A DNA stretch of 64,000 bases from JAVJST01 sp965229715 (GCA_965229715.1 CBDDJL010000004.1:124001-188000); one strand, 5' to 3'; counted from the first letter of the stretch, positions 34,678 to 43,571 are shown. Numbers and translations: made by a program. Notes: a model not told the origin generated them from the letters alone.

Positions 34678-35916
34678 TTACGTCTTGAGACCCGACGACC
34701 GGTAGAGCATCCAGTCGACGACAAAGTTTACAGCAACGGTCAGCAGGGCGATTGCGCCCGCCGGAATAAGCGGCGTGACCTCACCGAACGAAATCAGCGT
34801 CGCGTTCTCGCGCACCATGGAACCCCAGTCCGCCGTCGGCGGTTGGATACCCAAGCCGAGGAACGAGAGGCCGGCGATCAGCAGGAACACAAAGCAGAAT
34901 TCCAGACCGAACTCGGCGATCAACGGGGCCATCGAGTTGGGCAGGATCTCGCGGCGGACCAGGTACCACATACCTTCGCCCCGCAGCCTTGCGGCTTCGA
35001 TGTAATCCATAACCACGATGTTACCGGCGACCGCGCGAACCAGACGGAACACACGGGGCGAGTAGATGACCGCGACGATGATGACCAGGTTGATGAAGCC
35101 GGTGCCGAAGATCGACAGGATCAGCAGTGCGAAAATCAGCGACGGGATCGACATGATCACGTCGGCGACCCGTCCCATCAGCTGATCGAACCAGCCGCCC
35201 TTGGTGGCGGCCAACAGTCCGGCAACAGCGCCCAGTACGAACGCCGCAACGGTCGCGACCAAGGCTAGCCCGACCGTGTTCCGCGCGCCGTAGACGAGGC
35301 GGCTGAACATGTCGCGGCCGAGCTGATCGGCACCGAGCAGCATCTGCTCGTCGGGCGGCGCAAACGTCTGGGAAATGACCGCCGCTTCACCGAATGGCGC
35401 AATGATCGGCGCGAAAACACCGGCAATCGTGTACGTCATGACGACGAACAGGCCGAACGAGGCCGTCAGCGGCATCGCCCGGATCGCCTTGGCGGGCTCC
35501 GGCTTGGAAATTGCCCCGATGATGTAAAGCAGGCCGGTAACCAGCACGGCGAGCAATCCGAGGATTTCCCACATCCGTGTCGTGGCGGCCAACGAAACGA
35601 TGAGGCCGACAACGAAAATAGCGCCGATCACGTAGGACGTGAAGCTCGACATGTTACGCAGCGCGCGCCCCATCGAACCCGTCGAGATGATGACCAGGAA
35701 TTCGCGGAAGGCGTAGGCCGTCCCGGAGGCGAGCGCGATGACGCCCGCAGCCACCGTGATGGTCCAAAGCCAGGCTTCGCCGCCGACGATACCGAAAATA
35801 AACGATGCCAGTGTCAGCGAGAACAAGAGGACAAAGACGCCCCGCTTGCCGAAGTAGGCTGCGAGACACGACGCTCCGATGAGCATCGCGTAATAGCCAA
35901 TGACAAATGCATTCAT
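34678..35916 (-). CDS. ABC transporter permease (DppC-like) with an N-terminal membrane extension
   Basis: 412 residues, about 120 longer than a usual DppC. The first ~140 residues hold about five hydrophobic segments (near 4-22, 28-47, 49-68, 91-110 and 115-133) not found in standard members. The permease core starts near 152 and carries the EAA loop (EAARLRGEGMWYLVRREILPN). Core residues match dipeptide/opine permeases. It lies between the other permease and the ATPase, with 11 and 12 base gaps. Confidence 0.85.
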   Translation of the reverse strand: MNAFVIGYYAMLIGASCLAAYFGKRGVFVLLFSLTLASFIFGIVGGEAWLWTITVAAGVIALASGTAYAFREFLVIISTGSMGRALRNMSSFTSYVIGAIFVVGLIVSLAATTRMWEILGLLAVLVTGLLYIIGAISKPEPAKAIRAMPLTASFGLFVVMTYTIAGVFAPIIAPFGEAAVISQTFAPPDEQMLLGADQLGRDMFSRLVYGARNTVGLALVATVAAFVLGAVAGLLAATKGGWFDQLMGRVADVIMSIPSLIFALLILSIFGTGFINLVIIVAVIYSPRVFRLVRAVAGNIVVMDYIEAARLRGEGMWYLVRREILPNSMAPLIAEFGLEFCFVFLLIAGLSFLGLGIQPPTADWGSMVRENATLISFGEVTPLIPAGAIALLTVAVNFVVDWMLYRSSGLKT

Positions 35917-35927
35917 AGCCAGCCCCT

Positions 35928-36884
35928 TTATTTCTTATAGCGCAGTCGCGGATTCGTCAGAATCGCGAGCACGTCAGCCGTCAGGTTCAGCAGAATGAAC
36001 GTCGCGGCGAATATCAGGCAGCAGGCCTGAACAACGGAAAAGTCACGCTTCGTCACGCTATCGACCAATAGCTGGCCGATACCGGGATAGACGAACACGA
36101 CCTCGACGAGAACAACACCTGTAATCAGATACGCGAGGTTCAGCGCGATAACGTTGATGATCGGTGCCCAGGCATTCGGTAACGCATGCTTTACGATGAC
36201 CTTCCAGGCCGGCATGCCCTTGAGCCGCGCCATCTCGATAAACGGCGACGACAGCAACGCGATAATGGCCGCCCGCGTCATGCGCATCATGTGTGCGACA
36301 ACAACAAGCACCATCGTCAGGGCAGGCAGGAATGTTCGGTCGAGTTTCTCGACGAACGTCATGTTGGCGTCGAGTTTGGCAATTGCCGGAAACATTCCCG
36401 TCTTCACAGCGAAATACAGGATGAGAATGTATCCCAGGAAAAATTCAGGCGAGGAGATCGACGTCAGCGTCGCTACGTTGGCGACGCGGTCGAAGATCGA
36501 ATTGCGCAGCAGCGCAACGATAACGCCGAGGACGATGGCAACGGGTACCGCGATAACAGCCGCGTAGGACGCCAGGAAAAGCGTATTGGCGAAGCGCGGC
36601 GCGATGGTCGCCGTAACCGGGTTACCCGTAATCAACGACTTGCCGAAATCGCCGGTCACCGCGCCGCCGAGCCATTCGAGATAGCGAAGCGGCGCCGGGA
36701 CATCGAGCCCCATCTGCTTGCGCATGGCGGCGAGGTTCTCTTCGGTTGCACCCTGACCCAGGACGGCCTGAGCGGGATCGCCCGGCAGCAACTGGACGGC
36801 GCCGAAAATAATGATCGAGATCACCAGCAGGGTTAACAACCCGAGACCGAGTCGTTTGACGACGATACTTGCTACGTCTCCCAT
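35928..36884 (-). CDS. ABC transporter permease (DppB-like)
   Basis: 318 residues of the standard length. Six helices are predicted, with the family start VASIVVKRLGLGLLTLLVISIIIFGAVQLLPGDPA and the MARLKGMPAWKVIVKHALPNAWAP EAA loop (about 219-242). It is the first gene of the ABC unit. The usual substrate-binding protein is not before it or elsewhere in the window. A 391-base gap upstream holds several hairpins. Confidence 0.9.
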   Translation of the reverse strand: MGDVASIVVKRLGLGLLTLLVISIIIFGAVQLLPGDPAQAVLGQGATEENLAAMRKQMGLDVPAPLRYLEWLGGAVTGDFGKSLITGNPVTATIAPRFANTLFLASYAAVIAVPVAIVLGVIVALLRNSIFDRVANVATLTSISSPEFFLGYILILYFAVKTGMFPAIAKLDANMTFVEKLDRTFLPALTMVLVVVAHMMRMTRAAIIALLSSPFIEMARLKGMPAWKVIVKHALPNAWAPIINVIALNLAYLITGVVLVEVVFVYPGIGQLLVDSVTKRDFSVVQACCLIFAATFILLNLTADVLAILTNPRLRYKK

Positions 36885-37275
36885 GACATTCCCCTGTTCT
36901 CCCTATTGAAATTAACTATGACATGATTTCAAAACGTCATCGGCGCGAGAGTCAACCTCGCGCCGCAGCGCTTTATCTTGCATCCCGTTGGAAATCGGTC
37001 GGAACCCTGTTGTTCGCACCACCCGAGATCCGATCGAAAATCGGATGAACGCGGGCAATCGTGGTCCCCCGTACATTGCGCCTCCTGACACGCTCAGAGC
37101 CCTTATTTTTCGGCCCCTCGACCGCCCGGGCTTCTAATTCTGGTCGGCACCCTAGCACCGTCGACAAGATTTGTCCCGCTCCGGCACAATAAAAGTTATC
37201 ACATATGGGATAGCCGTTTTTTCAATGACAAAACGGGGCTTGCCAATGGAAACGGATCGCCCACTTCGCGTGGAT
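36885..37275. other. 391-base non-coding gap with three hairpins
   Basis: I see no convincing gene here. It holds a nine-pair stem at 36941-36965 (CGGCGCGAG/CTCGCGCCG), a seven-pair stem at 37028-37046 (ATCCGAT/ATCGGAT) and a seven-pair stem at 37214-37236 (CCGTTTT/AAAACGG). Two stretches are AT-rich. It serves as the leader of the ABC unit and the 3' end of the amidase gene. A substrate-binding protein would be expected here but is absent. Confidence 0.5.
36941..36965 (-). promoter_or_regulatory. Nine-pair hairpin in the ABC operon leader
   Basis: CGGCGCGAG and CTCGCGCCG pair perfectly around a seven-base loop, about 57 bases before the permease start. The T-run needed for a terminator is not directly after it, so a leader or operator role is more likely. 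Confidence 0.4.
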
Positions 37276-38688
37276 TCATTCCGCGTTCGACGGGACCGGA
37301 CAGCGAAACGCCGGCTCCCGCTCGATGGCGCCGGCAACCCGGAACAGGCAGACTTCATCGAAATGCCGGGCAATCAGTTGAATCCCCATGGGGAGACCCG
37401 CGGAGTGCATACCACTCGGTACCGTTATCGCTGGGTGTCCCGTCATGTTGAAGAAGGACGTGTATCGGGTGATGGCATTTCCGGCCGGCTCGTCGCTGGC
37501 GCCGACTGAAACCCGCACCGCGCCGATCTCTGGTGCGATAACCGGGACGGCAGGTGTCAGCAACACATCGACATCCTCGAACACGGCGTCGACCGCTTGG
37601 CGATACAAGGTCATCATTCGTTTGGCGCGAACGTAGTGCTCGGCAAGCAGACATTGGCCAAGCGCCAGGCCAGCGCGAAAGTCGTCGCCGTAAAGATCGC
37701 CGCGCTCCTCCAGGTATCGGGCGTGATAGCTCAGCGCCTCCGGCATTTGAACGGTCAGCGATACGGTTCGCGTATGCTCCATGGAAGGCGGTTCGACGTC
37801 GAGGAGGGTCGCCCCCCGCGCTTCCAGCGATTTGAGGACAGCCTCGGCCGCGTCGAGGATTTCGGCATCTGCGTGCTCGAAGAAAAAGGCTCGCGGCACG
37901 CCAATGCGGATATCATCCAAATCGCCGTCCCCGTCCAACCCGGCCATGTAATCGCCGACCGGCGCATTGGCCGACTGCGGGTCGCCCGGATCGTGCCCGG
38001 CGACAACGCCGAGTAACAGCGCTGCATCGGCGACTGTGCGCGTCACCGTTCCGACGTGATCGAGCGACCACGAGTACGGCACGACGCCACGCGCCGAAAC
38101 TCGCCCCAGTGTGGGCTTCAGGCCAACCAGTCCGCAAAGCGCCGCCGGCGCGCGAACCGAACCGCCGGTATCCGTGCCGAACGCACAGGGCGCCATACCG
38201 AATGCGACCGCCGCCGCCGAGCCGCTCGACGAGCCGCCGGCCAGCCGGGCCATGTCGTATGCGTTCGGCGCGGTTCCGTAGACCGGGTTTTCCCCCGTTG
38301 CGCCGTAGGCGAACTCGTGCAGGTTCAGCTTCCCAAGCGATACCGCGCCCGAGCTTTTCATGCGCGAGACCACCGCCGCATCGGATTCTGCAATATTGTC
38401 GTGCAGCACGCGCGAACCACCCGTGGTCGGCACACCGGCAACATCGATCAGATCCTTGCTGGCGAACGGCAGCCCCTTCAGCGTCGCGCGATCGGAAGAT
38501 GCATCGCACGCCATTGCCTCGGCGCGCGCCGCATCGGCCGTAACGCGGATAAAAGCCCTGGCCGTCGGGTTCATGCTCTCGGCACGTTCCAGGAAGACAT
38601 CCACGACGTCTCGCGCCGTGACCTCGCCTGCCGCCAACCGCTGCCGTAGGCCAACCAGGGTGGCAAATGCAATTTCCCGCTCGTTCAA
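37276..38688 (-). CDS. Amidase-signature enzyme coupled to a GatC-like subunit
   Basis: 470 residues with the amidase signature. The Ser-cisSer-Lys triad is seen: K78, S153 (cis) in GGSSSGS and the nucleophile S177 in TDTGGSVRAP. Specificity is not clear. The gene has a TTG start at 38688 which overlaps the stop of a 75-residue gene in TTGA, and GGGAG lies eight bases before it. A longer frame reaching 38940 is only a shadow of that gene. The coupling suggests a two-subunit enzyme, like GatCA or AtzG-AtzE. Confidence 0.85.
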   Translation of the reverse strand: MNEREIAFATLVGLRQRLAAGEVTARDVVDVFLERAESMNPTARAFIRVTADAARAEAMACDASSDRATLKGLPFASKDLIDVAGVPTTGGSRVLHDNIAESDAAVVSRMKSSGAVSLGKLNLHEFAYGATGENPVYGTAPNAYDMARLAGGSSSGSAAAVAFGMAPCAFGTDTGGSVRAPAALCGLVGLKPTLGRVSARGVVPYSWSLDHVGTVTRTVADAALLLGVVAGHDPGDPQSANAPVGDYMAGLDGDGDLDDIRIGVPRAFFFEHADAEILDAAEAVLKSLEARGATLLDVEPPSMEHTRTVSLTVQMPEALSYHARYLEERGDLYGDDFRAGLALGQCLLAEHYVRAKRMMTLYRQAVDAVFEDVDVLLTPAVPVIAPEIGAVRVSVGASDEPAGNAITRYTSFFNMTGHPAITVPSGMHSAGLPMGIQLIARHFDEVCLFRVAGAIEREPAFRCPVPSNAE

Positions 38689-38912
38689 ACGCCACGCTCC
38701 CGTTTGCCGGGCGTATGCTGTACGCCCTGAGCCGGCGCCGTGTCGCCGAGATCGATTGTCCTGATCGCCTCGATATCGACGAGGAGATCTTGAAAACCTG
38801 TAATGATCCCCAATTTCGGATCGACCAGTTCCGCCACATCGGCATCCCGCGCCGGATGCGCCGACAGTTCGCCGAATACGCCGTCGAGTGTCCGTCTCGT
38901 TAATGGTTTCAT
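38685..38912 (-). CDS. GatC-like small subunit of an amidase complex
   Basis: 75 residues. The second half reads DLLVDIEAIRTIDLGDTAPA, which resembles the belt segment of GatC (aspartyl/glutamyl-tRNA amidotransferase subunit C) and of AtzG-like partners of amidases. These wrap around the amidase subunit. GGGGGAG lies seven bases before the ATG. It is translationally coupled to the amidase by the TTGA overlap. No gatB is nearby, so a role in tRNA charging is unlikely. The family call rests on pattern only. Confidence 0.7.
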   Translation of the reverse strand: MKPLTRRTLDGVFGELSAHPARDADVAELVDPKLGIITGFQDLLVDIEAIRTIDLGDTAPAQGVQHTPGKRERGV

Positions 38913-38942
38913 GATCGTCTCCCCCTTCGTTCTTGCCCAAGG

Positions 38943-38984
38943 TTGACGCACGGTCAATCCCGCCTGCACACTTAATCTATAAGT
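38943..38984. promoter_or_regulatory. Two dyads between the amidase unit and the divergent racemase
   Basis: TTGAC and GTCAA flank GCACG at 38943-38957, and ACTTA and TAAGT flank ATCTA at 38970-38984. Both are five-pair inverted repeats with five-base centres, in the short gap of 106 bases shared by divergent genes. One contains a TATAAG like a -10 element for the rightward gene. They are candidate operators. Confidence 0.35.
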
Positions 38985-39018
38985 ATACGCAAGCCTTGGA
39001 TTTCGGGAGTACGCCAGT

Positions 39019-39795
39019 ATGGACGACACGCCTACGCGACCGGAATCGCAATCACGCAAATGGCCGGCCCGTTTCGATGACGGGCGCAATGGACGCGCCA
39101 AGATCGGATTTGTGCTGATTCCCAACGAGCAAACGATCGAAGACGACATGATCAGGCACATGCCGAAAGGGGTCGGCGCCTATTTTTCCCGCGCCGTGAT
39201 GCCGCGCGAAATCTCCACGGAAAGCCTGGCGCAGATCGGCAGCAATCTCGCCGAAACGGCCGCCCGCATCCTGCCCGACGATGGACTCGATGTCGTCTGC
39301 TTCGCCTGCACTTCAGGCACGGTAGCCGTCGGCGAAGCGGAAACCGAAGCCGAACTCCGGCGCGGCGTCCCGACCGCAAGACCGTCAACGCTGGCCGGCG
39401 CCGTCCGCAAGGCGGTCGGAGCCTTTGGCGCTCGCCGCATTGTCATCGGCACGCCCTACATCGACGAATTGAACCGGAACGTCGCTCGCTACTTCACGGC
39501 GGCCGGGTTCGACGTGCTCGATATTCAGGGGCTGGGGCTCGACTACGACACGGACATGATCCGTGTCGCGCCCGACTACATCGCCGAATTCGCAAGCGCC
39601 ATCGACCGGCCCGACGCGGACGCCCTGGTCATTAGTTGCGGCGCGCTCAGGTCCATTGACGTCGTGGATGAGATCGAACGCCGCCTCGGGAAGCCGGTCG
39701 TCTGCTCAAACCAGGCGATGCTTTGGGATTGCCTCAGACTCGCTGGCGTTGACGATCGGCTCGACGGTCTCGGCCGTCTGCTGCGCGAGTTCTGA
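39019..39795 (+). CDS. Maleate isomerase / Asp-Glu racemase family enzyme (second copy)
   Basis: 258 residues. The two catalytic cysteines are C97 (CFACTSGT) and C207 (ISCGALR). It is a distant relative of the enzyme at 19.8-20.6 kb, and shares the closing pattern GKPVVCSNQA...WDCLRLAGV with it. GGGAG nine bases before the ATG supports the start. It is divergent from the amidase and GatC-like pair, so all three may break down one amide-containing acid. The substrate is unknown. Confidence 0.8.
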   Translation: MDDTPTRPESQSRKWPARFDDGRNGRAKIGFVLIPNEQTIEDDMIRHMPKGVGAYFSRAVMPREISTESLAQIGSNLAETAARILPDDGLDVVCFACTSGTVAVGEAETEAELRRGVPTARPSTLAGAVRKAVGAFGARRIVIGTPYIDELNRNVARYFTAAGFDVLDIQGLGLDYDTDMIRVAPDYIAEFASAIDRPDADALVISCGALRSIDVVDEIERRLGKPVVCSNQAMLWDCLRLAGVDDRLDGLGRLLREF

Positions 39796-39830
39796 CGACG
39801 CCTGACCGCGGGGGGGCGGTCGACCGGACG

Positions 39831-39947
39831 TCAGACCAGGGCGGCGGAAGCGAAAAAGCCAACCACGATGACAGCATAGAGGCCGACGATCGCGGGCCAC
39901 GAGGCGCCGCTCATCCGGTATTCGCGGATCAGATCATCCTTGTTCAT
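39831..39947 (-). CDS. 38-residue single-pass membrane peptide
   Basis: A small frame not usually called. It starts MNKDDLIREYRMSG, then has one hydrophobic helix (WPAIVGLYAVIVVGFFASAALV) and stops. A perfect AAGGAG lies eight bases before the ATG, which strongly favours translation. I know no family. It stands alone between the racemase-family gene and a long AT-richer gap. Roles of such peptides are typically to adjust a larger membrane protein, but none can be assigned. Confidence 0.6.
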   Translation of the reverse strand: MNKDDLIREYRMSGASWPAIVGLYAVIVVGFFASAALV

Positions 39948-40087
39948 GGTGTCTTCTCCTTTCGCTGTCTTGCGGTCTCAGGGGTTCCGGTCACTGCGTG
40001 CGTTCTCCACACCGGAACGATTCAATTGATGATCCGGAAATAGCATTCACCGGCCCGGTCGACAATTGGCCTTTTCGCATTCCGGGG

Positions 40088-40102
40088 ATGCACGTGGTGC
40101 AT
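40088..40102. promoter_or_regulatory. Dyad upstream of the small membrane peptide
   Basis: ATGCAC and GTGCAT are perfect inverted repeats around GTG. They lie about 140 bases before the small membrane peptide, next to an AT-rich tract (about 40107-40160) in an otherwise gene-free stretch (39948-40195). A regulator may bind here. Confidence 0.35.
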
Positions 40103-40195
40103 GGCTCTAATGCATTGTAAAATATTATTTTTATGGTGAATTCTACCAAAACATTCCGGGATAAAGGCGTCCACTGAGCGGCCGGCGCGGCGGCG

Positions 40196-41116
40196 TTATC
40201 GCGGCGTAGACGCATCCGGCCAGCCGAGCATGGTCAGAAGTCGGACGAACGACGATGACAGCGGCTCGGTGTATGTCAGCCGTAGGAGCACGCCCGCAAT
40301 GTCCAGGGACCTCCGATTACTCAAGATCGGTGCGAAGTCTGTGATTACGTCGTCCAACAACGGCTGCAAGGACTCCCGGGCGCCGTCGTTGAATTGCCCG
40401 ATCATGCCGTTGACCCGGCGACGCAGTTCGGCATCGCTCGCGCGATCCGGCACGTCGTCTTCATTGGTCCGAATTCGGATGTAAAGCACATCGCCGTGCC
40501 CGGCCGGTGGGTCCGGCGTAAGCCGCACGAAGGACTTGCCCGCGAGAAACGCGTCCAGCTCGCCGAGCTGCGCGCCGCCCTGGTAAAGCTCGATGGTCGA
40601 CGCCTCGCAGACGAGCCACCGGACATTATCGAGATAGCGACCGGCTCCTGACAGGCATTTCAGTTCAGCGCCCTGGGTATCGACGATCAGACAATCGATA
40701 TCGCCCGGCATGACGCCGTTTTCGCCAAGCACCCCGTCGAGACGGCGGGTCCGAAGTTGCAGGACCTCTCCGGTTTGCACGCCCTCCTGGAAGAGCTCTG
40801 TGCGCATAAGATCGGTCGCCGCAAACATGGATGACGCCTCGCCATCACCGGCGGCAATCCGGAACGCGATCTCTTCGCCGTCCGTATCGGAAACAAGAGC
40901 ATTGCAGAGCACCTGCCGCCCGGGACAGAGCGCCAACTGAGCCTGATGGGCCTTCAGTTCTTCGAACTTTCGGGGATCCGCCTCGATCCAGACGACCAAT
41001 GCCGGATCGTAGGATGCGTACTCGACGATTTCCTGACCGACGTGGGCGCCGACATGCACGATGCCTCTTGGCGGCGGCACACGAGCGTAGTCGACAAAAC
41101 GTCTGATCAGCATCAT
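40196..41116 (-). CDS. FkbM-family methyltransferase
   Basis: 306 residues. The SAM-binding motif IVHVGAHVGQE lies at about 19-29 and the acidic ribose-binding residue is in VWIEADP (about 42-48); LIVDTQGAELKCLSGA (about 143-158) is characteristic of FkbM. Such enzymes O-methylate sugars or lipids. The start ATG overlaps the stop of the upstream fucosyltransferase-like gene as ATGA, so they are coupled. It is part of a surface-modification group. Confidence 0.88.
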   Translation of the reverse strand: MMLIRRFVDYARVPPPRGIVHVGAHVGQEIVEYASYDPALVVWIEADPRKFEELKAHQAQLALCPGRQVLCNALVSDTDGEEIAFRIAAGDGEASSMFAATDLMRTELFQEGVQTGEVLQLRTRRLDGVLGENGVMPGDIDCLIVDTQGAELKCLSGAGRYLDNVRWLVCEASTIELYQGGAQLGELDAFLAGKSFVRLTPDPPAGHGDVLYIRIRTNEDDVPDRASDAELRRRVNGMIGQFNDGARESLQPLLDDVITDFAPILSNRRSLDIAGVLLRLTYTEPLSSSFVRLLTMLGWPDASTPR

Positions 41117-42231
41117 TCAACCCGGTTCTGAAAGATAACCGTGTTCCAGGGATCGAACGGAATCAGCGTGTCGCCCGCCGGGTCGGGGCGAACGAAATGT
41201 CGAGCCCGCTCATTGAGCAGGGCAGCCATGCCCGAAAACGTGCTGTTCGATGTCGCAAGCGCATCCGCCAGCGTGAGCATGAAGAAATCCTCAATGTACT
41301 CGATTCCATATTCCGGCGGGCCGAAATCCTGTGCCGATACGGCGTTATAGGCCGAGAACCGCTGAACGATATCGGGCTCGTCGCTGGCAACATAGAGCAC
41401 CGGATTGTCGAGCGCCGGCCAGATCTCGTCCAGCCAGTTCAAGTACCAGTCTTCAGGCGCAATCCAGAACTTTCCCTGGCCGAAATCGCCGCGGCGCAGA
41501 TGAATGGCGACGATATCGCCGCCGCGGTTGCTCAAAGCGCCGAACGCCTTTTCGATGCGGTCGCGGATGTGCGCGCCGGGTCGAAACAAACCCCGGACCA
41601 GATCGCGATGCGGCGCGAACAACCGCGTTTCGAGGTTGTAATATCCGTAAAGATCGCGGCCTGCGGCGACGAGTCCCGAGCCCGGGTCGAGCGCGGCCTC
41701 GATGGCGGTTTCGCTTTCCGCAAGACGTGGCAGCCTCTCTTCCGGAAACGGATCGTCCAAGTCGAACAGATCACGGCCGATCCAGTCGGGAACGACCGCT
41801 TCGGCGCCGTGTGCCGCGGCAACCATGCGAAGAAAGCTATACTGAAGCAACTGATTGCCGAAACGCCCGAGCGTGCCAAGCGAGCGCATGCTGATCGCCG
41901 GCCGGGTCGTATCGCGATGGCGCGGCGGTGGCGGCGTCCCCCATGTCTGGCGAATCCGGAGGACCCGCGGACGGGAGAAGTACCACCCGCGGCCCGGAAC
42001 CAGTCGTGCGAGCCTGTCGTAGATCTCGATTGCGCCATCGGCATCGCCCCGGGACTCCAAGATCTCGACGAGCAGCGCGAGCGAATCGTGATGATCGGGC
42101 GCAACGTTGAGGATCGCCTTGAGTTGACTTTCCGCCTCACCGACGCGGCCGAGATCGGCAAGGCGCCGGGCAATGTCCAACGCTTCATCGACGGTAATCG
42201 TACCGCCGGTTGCCTGCCCGTTGCCCGTCAT
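41113..42231 (-). CDS. TPR-like/GT11 (alpha-1,2-fucosyltransferase-like) protein
   Basis: 372 residues. A helical repeat of the TPR sort (about 14-80) precedes a GT11-like domain. The donor-binding motif HLRRGD (about 240), the GRFGNQLLQYSFLR near 120 and the FMLTLADALATSNSTFSGMAALL near the C-terminus are characteristic of GT11. The substrate may be a fucose- or rhamnose-type donor. The ATG at 42231 was chosen because the frame before it lacks protein-like features, although no good ribosome site is seen. It is coupled to the FkbM gene. Confidence 0.82.
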   Translation of the reverse strand: MTGNGQATGGTITVDEALDIARRLADLGRVGEAESQLKAILNVAPDHHDSLALLVEILESRGDADGAIEIYDRLARLVPGRGWYFSRPRVLRIRQTWGTPPPPRHRDTTRPAISMRSLGTLGRFGNQLLQYSFLRMVAAAHGAEAVVPDWIGRDLFDLDDPFPEERLPRLAESETAIEAALDPGSGLVAAGRDLYGYYNLETRLFAPHRDLVRGLFRPGAHIRDRIEKAFGALSNRGGDIVAIHLRRGDFGQGKFWIAPEDWYLNWLDEIWPALDNPVLYVASDEPDIVQRFSAYNAVSAQDFGPPEYGIEYIEDFFMLTLADALATSNSTFSGMAALLNERARHFVRPDPAGDTLIPFDPWNTVIFQNRVE

Positions 42232-42372
42232 AGAGACCCGCCGCTGCCGCTGAAGTTTATGATCCGCCTCATTTAAACGCCCATTGCATGAACATAACAT
42301 TGACGCCTCAAGTCGCCTAAGCCACGGTAACCGCACGCGACCAATGCTTTCGTACGGTATGGATACCCCTGA

Positions 42373-43464
42373 ATGAGCAAGGGCCCCCGGCGTCCGACCG
42401 ATCAGGACCACGCTCTCCGCGGCGCGATCAATACGTTGGTCGCGCAAGCCAACGACGGCGACGCCATTTCCGGCGATGACGCCACGGCCCTGTTGGACAC
42501 GCATTTCCCCGATGACCAGGCTTACGACAGCGACGCAGACGCCATCGACATCCTGTGCGCCGTCCTGCAGCACTTCGAATTGCACGATGCCTGCCGCCGC
42601 GCTTTTTCGCTGCGGATTGGCGGGCCTCTACCCGATCTCACCATCGTCATACCGAACTACAACAATAGCCGTTTTATCGATACCTGCCTGAACACCATTA
42701 ACGACCAGACCCTAAGGGATCTTGTCGTCGTCTTTGTCGACGATGCGTCGACGGACGACTCCGCCGAGCGGTTCCGGCAATTCCCATGGCGTGACGGAAT
42801 TCATCCGCGGCTGATTCGCAACCTCGGCAATCTCGGCGTAGCCGAGACCCGGGTCAGCGGTTTCCGTCAGGTTTTCACCGACTACGCAACGACGCTCGAC
42901 AGCGACGATTGCTACATGAGTACGGAGAAACTCGAACGCGAGTTGGCTGCTGCCAAACGCGCACCGAACGCCATCGGTTTTTCCCTGACCGTGCAGATCG
43001 ACGAAAACGGCGCGCGTTTCGAGAAACAGTCCGAGTTCGAGGTGCGCGAGGGCGACATCCTGATCGATCTGGTCGCCAACCAGTTCATGAACCCGCGCGA
43101 CTATGTCATGCCCGCCTCGCTCTACCGCCGGGCCGGCGGATACGACCCCACGGTCGAACTCTACGAGGACCTCGATCTGAAAATCCGGCTCGCCGGCCTC
43201 GGCGCACGGTTCGTTTATACGGGCGTCGAAGGCACCGGTTATCGCCAGCGCGACGGCAGCCTATCGAAGGTATCGATCAAGCGACAGTATGACGGGCGTT
43301 CGCGGGTGCTGCTCAAAAACATGCCGATGCTGCTCGATCATTTCGATATCGACGATCTGCTGCACGAGATGCGGATTTTCGTACCGATCGAGGGCATATC
43401 GGCAAAAGCCGCCGTCGCCCGGCGCGACGAACGGGAGAACAAATCCCGGCAACAAAAAAGCTGA
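42373..43464 (+). CDS. Family 2 glycosyltransferase
   Basis: 363 residues. The GT-A start IVIPNYNNSRFIDTCLNTINDQ lies at about 94-115, with VFVDDASTDDS (about 119-129) and the DSDD metal motif in TLDSDDCY. An N-terminal ~90-residue helical part precedes it. The start is the first ATG after the gap to the divergent GT11-like gene, and no strong ribosome site is seen. The 142-base gap between the two genes probably has both promoters. The acceptor is unknown. Confidence 0.88.
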   Translation: MSKGPRRPTDQDHALRGAINTLVAQANDGDAISGDDATALLDTHFPDDQAYDSDADAIDILCAVLQHFELHDACRRAFSLRIGGPLPDLTIVIPNYNNSRFIDTCLNTINDQTLRDLVVVFVDDASTDDSAERFRQFPWRDGIHPRLIRNLGNLGVAETRVSGFRQVFTDYATTLDSDDCYMSTEKLERELAAAKRAPNAIGFSLTVQIDENGARFEKQSEFEVREGDILIDLVANQFMNPRDYVMPASLYRRAGGYDPTVELYEDLDLKIRLAGLGARFVYTGVEGTGYRQRDGSLSKVSIKRQYDGRSRVLLKNMPMLLDHFDIDDLLHEMRIFVPIEGISAKAAVARRDERENKSRQQKS

Positions 43465-43481
43465 GTGGCATCGTTGGGATA

Positions 43482-43571
43482 TGGCGGATGGGGTGGGATT
43501 CGAACCCACGAGACGCTTTCACGCCTGCCGGTTTTCAAGACCGGTGCCTTCAACCGCTCGGCCACCCATCC
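43482..43571 (-). tRNA. tRNA-Ser (anticodon TGA)
   Basis: A 90-base tRNA with the long variable arm of serine tRNAs. The acceptor stem GGATGGG and CCCATCC pair perfectly, the anticodon loop is CTTGAAA giving TGA, the T arm contains GTTCGAATC and the CCA end is encoded. It reads UCA and related codons. It stands between the glycosyltransferase and the 2-oxoglutarate oxygenase genes. Confidence 0.95.

Noticed and set aside
37276..38688. GatCAB tRNA amidotransferase
   Set aside because: No gatB is nearby and the amidase lacks obvious GatA-specific context, so the GatC-like protein is taken as the partner of another amidase.
43482..43571. An integration site at tRNA-Ser with an island
   Set aside because: I saw no repeat of the tRNA 3' end and no integrase in the flanking sequence.
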